Source: Paracoccus sp. (in: a-proteobacteria) (GTDB lineage Bacteria > Pseudomonadota > Alphaproteobacteria > Rhodobacterales > Rhodobacteraceae). From it: DNA of 36,775 nt. The notes under the pieces were generated by a model, which saw nothing but the letters and a program-made list of their open reading frames with translations, did no database searches and had not been told where the DNA came from. This document shows positions 16,504-25,115 of the stretch, piece after piece (position 1 is the first letter of the stretch; each line of letters starts with the position of its first letter). The translations under genes were made by a program, and so were the position numbers. The stretch spans positions 10,106 to 46,880 of the forward strand of contig NZ_JAUNPC010000011.1 of NCBI RefSeq assembly GCF_030536915.1, written 5' to 3'.

Positions 16504-16530
16504 CAGGGTACGTGCAGATCACGTACCCTG
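16504..16530 (+). terminator. Perfect hairpin after ileS, possible terminator
   Basis: CAGGGTACGTG (16504-16514), loop CAGAT, CACGTACCCTG (16520-16530): an 11-bp perfect stem 13 bp after the ileS stop. No T-run follows, so if it ends transcription it is not a classical intrinsic terminator. It could instead protect the mRNA 3' end or be a repeat element. Confidence 0.45.
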
Positions 16531-16685
16531 AAGCCGCCCGAGACGATCCTCAGCCCTCCATTGTTCTTGGAATGCTATAGATAAGCGCTATGCGCAGGCT
16601 GAAGACAGGGTCCGCGCGAGCGTCACAAGATTGTACCGCGGGTTTGTAATATGCTGACAGCAGCTTCCGAACCCGAGTTGTCGGC

Positions 16686-16715
16686 TTGCGCAAAATTCAA
16701 TCATAGGGTTATAAA
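16686..16715 (+). promoter_or_regulatory. Promoter of the isolated glycosyltransferase gene
   Basis: TTGCGC (16686-16691), 17-bp spacer, TTATAA (16709-16714) or TATAAA one base later, in an AT-rich stretch. Transcription from about 16721 would exclude the upstream start at 16651 and supports translation from 16762. Confidence 0.6.
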
Positions 16716-16761
16716 TAGGTCATTAAAGCGCACCCAGAGTTGCAACAGAGGTTCAAGCCGG

Positions 16762-17646
16762 ATGTCTCTCGCGGTCTGCACAATGGTTTACGACGATGCC
16801 GAGTTCCTGAAGATATGGCTTCGATACTGGACAGCGAGGCTGCCCGCCAAGTCCTTGTACGTTCTTGTTCATGGCGCGCGAGAAGAGATGATGGATCTCG
16901 TGCAGGGCGCTACGCGAATTCCTCTGCACCGTCCTGAGCCCTATAAGAATATGGAAGAAGATCGCTGGCACATGCTCAGTGGCCTGGCAAGCGGACTTTC
17001 CCACATGCATTCGACGGTCGTCTATACTGACGTGGATGAGATCCTGCTCGTTGATCCCGACGTCAATGAAGATATCGTTCAGACCTTGATCGACCTGCCG
17101 GACCCTGTGACCACCCCTTATGGCATTGAACTCATCCATCGTACAGATCGGGAACCCAATCTTCTGGATCTGTCAGGAAACGTGCTGGAACAGCGGAGCC
17201 TTGTGCGCGCGACAAATTTCTACTGCAAGCCCTGCATCATAAAGCAGCCTGTATCATGGGGGCGCGGGGGTCATTTTTCCAGCTATGAAAATGTGCATTT
17301 CAAGGCGGGACTCTTCAACCTTCACCTGCGCTTCATGGACGAGGGTCTTTTCATGCAGCGTGCAACCAAGCGACGCCGGACGACCTTTACCAATCTGAAA
17401 ATCAACACTACGGATCGCCGTCGCTGGCGCACCTCGGAAGACGCCGCGAAAGAGTATCTCAAGCGCCATATTGCGTATCCGGTTGCTAATAACGATGATC
17501 GCGCACCCGACATGTCCCATGTGGTCCGTCCGATCGTGCGGCGGGCCAGCATGAAAGACACAAATATGGGCAAGCTGCGGACATTTCCGTTTCGAGAGGC
17601 GGAAGCCTTGCAGGTTCTGCCGCCTCGCTTCAGGCAGCTTGTTTGA
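16762..17646 (+). CDS. Glycosyltransferase, family 2/92-like
   Basis: 294 residues from ATG 16762 (MSLAVCTMVYDD); the frame is open back to 16651 but that start lies upstream of the best promoter. The opening strand, LRYW helix and YTDVDEILLVDP near residue 90 resemble the nucleotide-sugar fold with a DxD metal site, as in the Glyco_tranf_2_4 and GT92 groups. VSWGRGGHFSS and VHFKAGLFNLHLRF, with its His, resemble their C-terminal acceptor half. No signal peptide or membrane helix is seen. Codon use is clearly richer in A and T than the neighbours, so the gene looks acquired. It stands alone between ileS and convergent folE2, and the product glycan is unknown. Confidence 0.65.
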   Translation: MSLAVCTMVYDDAEFLKIWLRYWTARLPAKSLYVLVHGAREEMMDLVQGATRIPLHRPEPYKNMEEDRWHMLSGLASGLSHMHSTVVYTDVDEILLVDPDVNEDIVQTLIDLPDPVTTPYGIELIHRTDREPNLLDLSGNVLEQRSLVRATNFYCKPCIIKQPVSWGRGGHFSSYENVHFKAGLFNLHLRFMDEGLFMQRATKRRRTTFTNLKINTTDRRRWRTSEDAAKEYLKRHIAYPVANNDDRAPDMSHVVRPIVRRASMKDTNMGKLRTFPFREAEALQVLPPRFRQLV

Positions 17647-17718
17647 ACAACGTCATTCTTCAGGTCACGCCCTGTTCAGTACAGTGAAGCGCGCGGTTTC
17701 TGTCCGACCAGACTCGAC

Positions 17719-18681
<963 letters not shown>

Positions 18682-18744
18682 GGGCGCGTCCAGAGGCTAA
18701 GCGTTGGCCCGAATATGGGGAACCGCGCCCGAAAGGCCAGAGGC

Positions 18745-19911
18745 TTAAGCCAAGGCCCCCAACAAGTCGGAGATCAGATCGTCGGGATGTTCCAGCCCCA
18801 CTGACAGCCGGACCAGCCCCGGCCCGATGCCCAGGGTGGCGCGGCTGGCATCGCCCAGCCGCTGGTGGGTGGTGGTCGCCGGGTGGGTGGCAATGGACTT
18901 GGCATCGCCCAGGTTGTTCGAGATCGACACCAGTTCCAGCCGGTTCAGCATCGCAAAGGCCCTGTCCTGCGAGCCGAGATCGAAGGCGATCATCGTGCCC
19001 CCGGACCCCATCTGCCGCATCGCGAGGTCATGCTGCGGATGCGACGGCAGGCCCGGATAGATCGTGGGCAGTCCCTCTCCCTCAAGCGCCTGCGCCACCA
19101 GCAGCGCACTGTCGGCCATGGCGCGTACGCGCAGATCCATGGTTGTCAGCCCGTTCAGCATGATCCAAGCATTGAAGGGGCTGATCGCGCCGCCGGTGTG
19201 CTTGAGGTAAGGCTCGGCCACCTCGCGCACGAACTGGCGGGTGCCGCAGATGATGCCACCCAGCGCCCGGCCGCCACCATCGACATGCTTGGTCGTGGAA
19301 TAGACGACGACATCCGCGCCCTGTTCCACCGCGCGGGAAAAGACCGGGGTGGCAAAGACATTGTCGGCAATCACCAGAGCGCCCGCCGCATGGGCGATTT
19401 CGGCGGTGCCAGCAATATCCATGACTTCCAGCGTCGGGTTCGAGACCGTCTCGAAGAAGCAGGCCTTGGTGCCGGGTGTCACGGCTGCGCGCCATTGGTC
19501 AAGGTCGGTGCCGTCCACCAGCACCACGTCCACGCCGAATTTCTTAAGCACATCCAAGACGTAAAGGCAGGAACCGAACAACTGGCGTGAAGACACCACG
19601 CGGTCCCCCGGCGCCACCATTCCCATCAGCGCGCCATTCACCGCCGCCATGCCGGATGCGGTGGCGAATGCGTCCTCGGTCCCCTCCAGCGAGGCGATGC
19701 GGTCCTCGAACATCCGGCTGGTGGGGTTGCCGTAGCGGGCATAGATGAATTCGTCCGGGCCGACCTTCTGGAACCGCGCTTCGGCCTGCTCGGCGCTGTC
19801 GTAGGCGAAGCCTTGGGTCAGGAACAGCGCCTCGGCCATCTCGCCATACTGGCTGCGGCGGATGCCGTGGTGAACGGAACGGGTGCGGGGATGAAGCTTG
19901 CGATCGGCCAT
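18745..19911 (-). CDS. metZ: O-succinylhomoserine (or O-acetylhomoserine) sulfhydrylase
   Basis: 388 residues from ATG 19911; a TTG at 19947 is the in-frame alternative but lies in the predicted promoter. It is a Cys/Met-metabolism PLP enzyme that makes homocysteine directly from sulfide and an activated homoserine. Motifs are LTQGFAYDSAEQAE, YARYGNPT, ASGMAAVNGAL, SNPTLEVMDI, and YSTTKHVDGGGR, whose Lys binds PLP. The length and HPRTRSVHHG start fit MetZ rather than cystathionine gamma-synthase, but acetyl versus succinyl donor cannot be decided here. It is the first gene of a probable metZ-folE2 unit. No ribosome site precedes the ATG, which sits where transcription is predicted to begin. 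Confidence 0.88.
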   Translation of the reverse strand: MADRKLHPRTRSVHHGIRRSQYGEMAEALFLTQGFAYDSAEQAEARFQKVGPDEFIYARYGNPTSRMFEDRIASLEGTEDAFATASGMAAVNGALMGMVAPGDRVVSSRQLFGSCLYVLDVLKKFGVDVVLVDGTDLDQWRAAVTPGTKACFFETVSNPTLEVMDIAGTAEIAHAAGALVIADNVFATPVFSRAVEQGADVVVYSTTKHVDGGGRALGGIICGTRQFVREVAEPYLKHTGGAISPFNAWIMLNGLTTMDLRVRAMADSALLVAQALEGEGLPTIYPGLPSHPQHDLAMRQMGSGGTMIAFDLGSQDRAFAMLNRLELVSISNNLGDAKSIATHPATTTHQRLGDASRATLGIGPGLVRLSVGLEHPDDLISDLLGALA

Positions 19912-19918
19912 GCGAGGG

Positions 19919-19947
19919 CGATTACTCTCCGCGGCAAAAAAGCGCAA
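19919..19947 (-). promoter_or_regulatory. Promoter of metZ-folE2
   Basis: On the - strand TTGCGC (19947-19942), 17-bp spacer, TAATCG (19924-19919). The expected start point is 19912-19911, at the metZ ATG itself, suggesting a leaderless mRNA. Confidence 0.45.
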
Positions 19948-19955
19948 CGTCCCCC

Positions 19956-19983
19956 TTGACGGCCTTGCGGCCGTCCCTAGGTT
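19956..19983 (+). promoter_or_regulatory. Promoter of terC
   Basis: TTGACG (19956-19961), 16-bp spacer, TAGGTT (19978-19983). It lies back to back with the metZ promoter, with only 8 bp between the two -35 boxes. The predicted leader is about 77 nt. Confidence 0.45.
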
Positions 19984-20025
19984 GTGGGGACCTTGACCGG
20001 GCCCCTCTGGCGATCTCTGCGGATC

Positions 20026-20044
20026 GTGATGTCGGTCACATCAC
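20026..20044 (+). promoter_or_regulatory. Hairpin in the terC leader
   Basis: GTGATGT (20026-20032), loop CGGTC, ACATCAC (20038-20044): a perfect 7-bp stem ending 13 bp before the GAGGA ribosome site. TerC-family genes are often preceded by the manganese-sensing yybP-ykoY riboswitch. I cannot match the canonical conserved loops, so only the hairpin is claimed. Confidence 0.4.
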
Positions 20045-20066
20045 GCAACATACTGCAGAGGACGAC

Positions 20067-21098
20067 ATGGAGCTGACCTCCCTTTTTCTTGGCCAACCCG
20101 TATGGATGTGGGCCATCTTCCTTGCCATCGTGCTGTTCCTGCTGGTGCTGGACCTCGGTGTCCTGAACCGCGGGCAGCAGGAAATCGGCGTGCGCAAGTC
20201 GCTGCTGATGTCCGCATTCTACATCGCCATCGGCCTCGCCTTCGGCGGCTTCGTCTGGGCGCAACTGGGCCAGCAGTCCGCGCTGGAATACTGGACCGGC
20301 TTTGTCGTGGAAAAGTCGCTGGCGATGGACAACGTCTTCGTGATCGCCACGATCTTCGGCTTCTTCGCCGTGCCCCGGCACCTGCAGCATCGCGTGCTGT
20401 TCTGGGGCATCTTGGGCGTGATCGTTCTGCGCGCCATCATGATCGGATTCGGCGCGGCGCTGGTGCAGCGCTATGAATGGGTTCTGCTGGTCTTCGCCGT
20501 CTTCCTGGTCGTCACCGGCATCAAGATGCTGCGTTCAGGGCACGAGGATGAAAGCGACCTGTCGCAGAACCGCGTGCTGAACTGGATGCAGCGGAACCTG
20601 CGCGTGACCGACGGCTTCGTGGGCGACAGGTTCTTCGTCCGCCAGCCGGGGCGGTCCGGCAGGATGCGGACCTTCGTCACGCCCTTGTTCCTGGCGCTGG
20701 TGGTGATCGAGTTCGCCGACCTGGTCTTCGCCGTCGATTCGGTGCCCGCGATCTTCGCCATCACCACCGACCCTTACCTGGTCTATACCTCGAACATCTT
20801 CGCCATCCTGGGCCTGCGGGCGCTGTATTTCGCGCTGGCTGCGATCCTGCACCGCTTCGCCTATCTCAAGCCGGCGCTGGCCGCCCTGCTGATCTTCATC
20901 GGCGGCAAGGTTCTGGTGGCCGAGGCGATCGGGATCGAGAAGGTGCCGCCGATGATTTCGCTGTCCGTGACCTTCCTGATCCTTGCGGCGGGCGTCATCG
21001 TCTCGCTGGTCAAGACCGCACCGGGCCATGACGCGGCGCTGAAGAAGGACGAGGCGGCCGAGCGGCTGGCCGAGAAGGCCGTGGGTCAGTCGCGCTGA
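20067..21098 (+). CDS. TerC family integral membrane protein
   Basis: 343 residues from ATG 20067 (GAGGA at 20058-20062); the frame is open to 19956 but that start overlaps the promoter. About nine hydrophobic helices are visible. TerC hallmarks are LDLGVLN near residue 27, FVVEKSLAMDNVFVIA near 85, and the paired VVIEFADLVFAVDSVPAIFA near 215. The acidic residues in these helices are thought to form a metal path. NIFAILGLRALYF follows. Family members are linked to manganese export and metallation of secreted proteins (Alx, MeeF/MeeY) or to tellurite resistance. No ter cluster surrounds it, so metal homeostasis is the better guess. The C-terminus is a short charged tail. Confidence 0.93.
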   Translation: MELTSLFLGQPVWMWAIFLAIVLFLLVLDLGVLNRGQQEIGVRKSLLMSAFYIAIGLAFGGFVWAQLGQQSALEYWTGFVVEKSLAMDNVFVIATIFGFFAVPRHLQHRVLFWGILGVIVLRAIMIGFGAALVQRYEWVLLVFAVFLVVTGIKMLRSGHEDESDLSQNRVLNWMQRNLRVTDGFVGDRFFVRQPGRSGRMRTFVTPLFLALVVIEFADLVFAVDSVPAIFAITTDPYLVYTSNIFAILGLRALYFALAAILHRFAYLKPALAALLIFIGGKVLVAEAIGIEKVPPMISLSVTFLILAAGVIVSLVKTAPGHDAALKKDEAAERLAEKAVGQSR

Positions 21099-21130
21099 TC
21101 GAACCGCCGCAAACGTGAACGGAATGGGAA

Positions 21131-21160
21131 CGCGGGCTTTGCAGAAAGGCCCGCGTTCTC
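21131..21160 (+). terminator. Intrinsic terminator after terC
   Basis: CGCGGGCTTT (21131-21140), loop GCAG, AAAGGCCCGCG (21145-21155, one bulged base), then a pyrimidine-rich tail TTCTCT. It ends only 13-18 bp before the helicase start. Confidence 0.7.
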
Positions 21161-21173
21161 TATGTTGCAGCCC

Positions 21174-23567
21174 ATGAGCCAGTTCGACGATCACGACGCC
21201 TTCGAAGCCGCCGCCCGCCCGTCACTGTCCCAAAGGGCGATGACGGGACGCGCCGCGCCCTATCTGGACGGCCTGAACCCGGCGCAGCGGCTGGCGGTGG
21301 AAACGCTGGACGGCCCGGTGCTGCTGCTGGCGGGCGCGGGCACCGGCAAGACCCGTGCGCTGACCACGCGAATCGCGCATCTGCTGACGCAGGGCCGCGC
21401 CACGCCCGGCCGCATCCTCGCCGTCACCTTCACCAACAAGGCCGCACGCGAGATGAAGGATCGCGTGGCCCGCCTGATGGGCGAGACGGTCGAGGGGATG
21501 CCGTGGCTCGGCACCTTCCACTCGGTCAGCGTCAAGATCCTGCGCCGCCATGCGGAACTGGTGGGCGACGGGCAGGTCCATCTGAAGTCCAGCTTCACGA
21601 TTCTGGACACCGACGACCAGATCCGGTTGCTCAAGCAGTTGATCGCGGCCGAGAATATCGACGACAAGCGCTGGCCCGCGCGGATGCTGGCCGGGCTGAT
21701 CGACGACTGGAAGAACCGGGCCCTGACGCCCTCGCGCGTGCCGGAAGGCGAATCGCACGCCTATGACGGCAAGGGCGTGGCGCTTTACGCCCAGTATCAG
21801 CGGCGGCTGCTGGAACTGAACGCGGTCGATTTCGGCGACCTGCTGCTGCATTGCGTGATGATCTTCCAGGCGCACCCGGATGTGCTGGCGCAGTGGCAGG
21901 ACCGCTTCCGCTATATCCTCGTGGACGAATATCAGGACACCAACGTCGCCCAATACCTGTGGCTGCGGCTGCTGGCGCAGGCGCATCGCAACATCTGCTG
22001 CGTGGGCGACGACGACCAGTCGATCTATGGCTGGCGCGGGGCCGAGGTCGGCAACATCCTGCGCTTCGAGGCGGACTTCCCCGGCGCGCAGGTGATCCGG
22101 CTGGAACAGAACTACCGTTCCACCCCGCATATCCTCGCCGCCGCATCGGGGCTGATCGCCGCGAACAAGGGGCGGCTGGGCAAGACGCTGTGGACCGAGC
22201 ACACCGAGGGCGAAAAGGTCCGCCTGATCGGCCATTGGGACAGCGAGGCCGAAGCCCGCTGGATCGGTGAGGAGATCGAGGCCTTTCACGGCGGCCATCG
22301 CCATTCCGTCGGCCGGCGCAGCCTGAACGACATCGCCATCCTCGTTCGCGCCTCGCACCAGATGCGGGCCTTCGAGGACCGCTTCATGACCATCGGCCTG
22401 CCTTATCGCGTGATCGGCGGCCCCCGCTTCTATGAACGGCAGGAAATCCGCGATGCGATGGCCTATTTCCGGCTGGCCGTGAGCCCCACCGACGACCTCG
22501 CCTTCGAGCGGATCGTGAACACCCCCAAGCGGGGCCTGGGCGACAAGGCGATCCAGACGATCCAGCGCGAGGCGCGAGCCGAAGGCCTGTCGCTGCTGGA
22601 AGGGGCGGCCGCCGTGGTTGCCTCGGGCGCGCTGACCGGCAAGGGCGCGGCCAACCTGCGGCAGTTCACGCAGTTCATGGGCCGCTGGCACGCCGACGCG
22701 CTGGATTCGACCGTGAACCATGTGGAACTGGCCGAGCACATCCTGGACGAATCCGGCTACACGGCGATGTGGCAGAACGACCGTTCGCCCGACGCGCCGG
22801 GGCGGCTGGACAACCTCAAGGAACTCGTCAAGGCGCTTGAGGAGTTCGACAACCTTCAGGGCTTTCTGGAACATGTCGCGCTGGTCATGGACGCGGCCGA
22901 GGGCGAGCAGGCCGAGGAGGTCTCGATCATGACCCTCCACGCCGCCAAGGGCCTGGAATATCCCATCGTCTTTCTGCCGGGGTGGGAGGACGGGCTGTTC
23001 CCCAGCCAGCGCAGCATGGACGAATCCGGCCTGAAAGGCTTGGAGGAAGAACGCCGCCTCGCCTATGTCGGCCTGACCCGCGCCGAGGAGCTTGCGACGA
23101 TCACCTTTGCCGGCAACCGCCGGATGTACGGGCAATGGCAGTCATCGCTGCCCTCGCGCTTCATCGACGAACTGCCCGAGGAACATGTCGAGGTCCTGAC
23201 GCCCCCCGGCCTTTACGGCGGCGGCTTCGGGGCCGCGGCGCAGGTGGCGGGACAGCCCTTCGCCCAATCGGCCATGCACGACCGCGCCAGCCGCGCCGAT
23301 GTCTACAACTCGCCCGGCTGGAAGCGGATGCAGGATCGCGCAGCGGTCCGCCCTGCCCCTTCGCATCGTCCGCCCATCGTGATCGACGCGGAACCGGCGG
23401 CGCGCTTTGCCGTGGGCGACCGGGTGTTCCACCAGAAATTCGGCACCGGCAGCGTCATGGGCATCGCCGAGGACACCCTGACGGTCGAGTTCCCGGCCGG
23501 TTTCAAGACCATCAAGGCCGCTTACGTCCAGCCTGCGGGCGAGGAGAACGGCGACGTGCCGTTCTAA
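21174..23567 (+). CDS. UvrD/PcrA-type superfamily 1A DNA helicase
   Basis: 797 residues from ATG 21174; ATG 21162 is an alternative with no better ribosome site. It is a 3'-5' ATP-dependent helicase for nucleotide excision repair, recombination control and removal of stalled RNA polymerase. Motifs are LNPAQRLAV (Q motif), AGAGTGKTRAL (Walker A), FTNKAAREM (Ia), DEYQDTN (II), DDQSIYGWRGA (III), QNYRST (IV), TLHAAKGLEYPIVF (V) and AYVGLTRAEE (VI). The last 60 residues (VGDRVFHQKFGTGSVMGI) are the Tudor-like domain that binds RNA polymerase in PcrA/UvrD. A low-complexity linker with AAQVAGQP precedes it. UvrD versus PcrA naming is a convention here. The stop codon overlaps that of the convergent reductase. 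Confidence 0.95.
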   Translation: MSQFDDHDAFEAAARPSLSQRAMTGRAAPYLDGLNPAQRLAVETLDGPVLLLAGAGTGKTRALTTRIAHLLTQGRATPGRILAVTFTNKAAREMKDRVARLMGETVEGMPWLGTFHSVSVKILRRHAELVGDGQVHLKSSFTILDTDDQIRLLKQLIAAENIDDKRWPARMLAGLIDDWKNRALTPSRVPEGESHAYDGKGVALYAQYQRRLLELNAVDFGDLLLHCVMIFQAHPDVLAQWQDRFRYILVDEYQDTNVAQYLWLRLLAQAHRNICCVGDDDQSIYGWRGAEVGNILRFEADFPGAQVIRLEQNYRSTPHILAAASGLIAANKGRLGKTLWTEHTEGEKVRLIGHWDSEAEARWIGEEIEAFHGGHRHSVGRRSLNDIAILVRASHQMRAFEDRFMTIGLPYRVIGGPRFYERQEIRDAMAYFRLAVSPTDDLAFERIVNTPKRGLGDKAIQTIQREARAEGLSLLEGAAAVVASGALTGKGAANLRQFTQFMGRWHADALDSTVNHVELAEHILDESGYTAMWQNDRSPDAPGRLDNLKELVKALEEFDNLQGFLEHVALVMDAAEGEQAEEVSIMTLHAAKGLEYPIVFLPGWEDGLFPSQRSMDESGLKGLEEERRLAYVGLTRAEELATITFAGNRRMYGQWQSSLPSRFIDELPEEHVEVLTPPGLYGGGFGAAAQVAGQPFAQSAMHDRASRADVYNSPGWKRMQDRAAVRPAPSHRPPIVIDAEPAARFAVGDRVFHQKFGTGSVMGIAEDTLTVEFPAGFKTIKAAYVQPAGEENGDVPF

Positions 23568-24406
23568 AGGGCGGCGCGGACCACGTCGGCAAGCGGTGTG
23601 GTTGGGCGGCCGATCAGCGCCGAAAGCTGGCGGCCGTCCTCGAACAAGGCTCCTTTGGCCGCATCTGCGTCGAAGCCCGCAACCGCCGCCGCCATCTCTT
23701 GCGGCAGGCCCATGCCGGCAAGCGCTTGAGCGTAATCGGACTTGGACAGGTTGCGGTAAGGGATCTGCTTGCCCGTCTGCGCAGAAACCTCGGCCGCCAG
23801 ATCCTCCAGCGTCCAGGCCGTGTCCGCTGCAAGCTCATAGGTCTTGCCGGCGTGGCCGTCGCCCGCCACCACCACGGCAGCGGCCTCGGCGTAATCCGCC
23901 CGCGCGGCGGCCGAGATCCTGCCGCCCCCCGCCGCCCCGATCAGCGCGCCGTTGTCGATGGCCGCCTGCAGGTTGCCGGTGTAGTTCTCGGCATACCAGC
24001 CATTCCGCAGGAGCGTATGCGGAATGCCCGAGCGGGCAAGCGCGTCCTCGGTCTGCCGATGCTCCTCGGCCAAGGACATGGGCGAGCGGCCGGCATGCAG
24101 AAGGCTGGTGTAGACGATTTTGCTGACCCCTGCCTCTTTCGCCGCGTCGATCACGGCCTGGTGCTGGGTCGCGCGTTTGCCGACCTCGCTGGACGAGATC
24201 AACAAAAGCTTGTCCACCCCGGCAAGCGCCGGTGCCAGCGTCTCGGGCCGGTCATAGTCGAAAACACGCGCCTCGACCCCAAGGTCGGCAGCCTTCCCGG
24301 GCGAGCGGACCAGCGCGACGATCTGCCCCGCGGGCATGAGCGTTATCAGCTTCTCGACAGTCAGGCGGCCCAACTGGCCGGTGGCCCCGGTGACGGCGAC
24401 GGTCAT
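23564..24406 (-). CDS. NmrA-family NAD(P)H:quinone oxidoreductase (QorB-like)
   Basis: 280 residues from ATG 24406, with AAGGGAA just upstream on its strand. The atypical short-chain dehydrogenase fold opens with the nucleotide-binding TVAVTGATGQLGRL. VRSPGKAADLG follows the second strand, where the NADPH phosphate is usually gripped. SKIVYTSLLHA and HTLLRNGWYAENY are typical of the QorB/YtfG and NmrA groups, which reduce quinones or sense NADP(H). The canonical YxxxK pair is absent, as is normal for NmrA types. It converges with the helicase gene and the two stops overlap by two bases. It is divergent from yciB. Confidence 0.85.
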   Translation of the reverse strand: MTVAVTGATGQLGRLTVEKLITLMPAGQIVALVRSPGKAADLGVEARVFDYDRPETLAPALAGVDKLLLISSSEVGKRATQHQAVIDAAKEAGVSKIVYTSLLHAGRSPMSLAEEHRQTEDALARSGIPHTLLRNGWYAENYTGNLQAAIDNGALIGAAGGGRISAAARADYAEAAAVVVAGDGHAGKTYELAADTAWTLEDLAAEVSAQTGKQIPYRNLSKSDYAQALAGMGLPQEMAAAVAGFDADAAKGALFEDGRQLSALIGRPTTPLADVVRAAL

Positions 24407-24448
24407 GGTCTTTCCCTTGTTCCTGTGCTTGCAATCCGAGCGGTCGGG

Positions 24449-24477
24449 TTGATCCGGAACGATGGTAGCCCTTAAAT
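24449..24477 (+). promoter_or_regulatory. Promoter of yciB
   Basis: TTGATC (24449-24454), 17-bp spacer, TTAAAT (24472-24477). The expected start point near 24484 leaves a 26-nt leader containing GAAAGG before the ATG at 24510. Confidence 0.5.
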
Positions 24478-24509
24478 GGTTGCCGTCCCTCACCCGCGAA
24501 AGGCAGCCC

Positions 24510-25115
24510 ATGTCCCCCAAGCTCAAGGCCGCGCTCGACTATGGACCGCTGATCGTCTTTCTGGCGGTGTTCTTGCTTTACCGCGACCGGACGGTGATGC
24601 TGTGGGGGCAGGAATATCCCGGCCTGATCCTTGCCACACTGGTCTTCGTGCCGCTGACCATCGCCGCCAATGCCTTGCTGTGGTCGCGCACGGGCGAGCT
24701 GTCGGTGATGCAGCTTGTCACGCTGGTCGTGGTCGTGGTCTTCGGCGGGCTGACCGTCTGGCTGAACGACCCCCGCTTCATCAAGATGAAGCCCACGCTG
24801 ATCTACCTGACCTTTGCCGCGCTGCTGGGCGTCGGTACGGCGTTGGGCCGGAACTGGCTTGGCCTTGCGCTGGGCGAGGCGATCCCGCTGTCGCCCGAGG
24901 GCTGGCGTATCCTGACCCACCGGATCATCTGGTTCTGCCTCGGCCTTGCGGCGTTGAACGAACTGATCTGGCGGACGCAGAGCGACACGGTCTGGGTCGT
25001 CTTCAAGACCGTCGGGCTGATCGTCCTGACGATGCTGTTCTTCGTCCTGAACGCCCGCGTCTTCGGACGCTATGCGCTTTCGGCCCCGAAGGACAGCGGT
25101 CCCGGCGTCGGCTGA
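24510..25115 (+). CDS. yciB: YciB/IspZ inner-membrane-spanning septation protein
   Basis: 201 residues from ATG 24510 (GAAAGG at 24498-24503). Five to six hydrophobic helices are visible: DYGPLIVFLAVFLLY, YPGLILATLVFVPLTI, LVTLVVVVVFGGLTVW, LIYLTFAALLGVGTALG, IIWFCLGLAALNELIW and VVFKTVGLIVLTMLFFVLN. LNDPRFIKMKPTLIY between the third and fourth is the family signature. YciB interacts with divisome and elongasome proteins and affects envelope integrity and septation. Its last 46 bp overlap the end of the convergent hydrolase gene. Confidence 0.9.
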   Translation: MSPKLKAALDYGPLIVFLAVFLLYRDRTVMLWGQEYPGLILATLVFVPLTIAANALLWSRTGELSVMQLVTLVVVVVFGGLTVWLNDPRFIKMKPTLIYLTFAALLGVGTALGRNWLGLALGEAIPLSPEGWRILTHRIIWFCLGLAALNELIWRTQSDTVWVVFKTVGLIVLTMLFFVLNARVFGRYALSAPKDSGPGVG

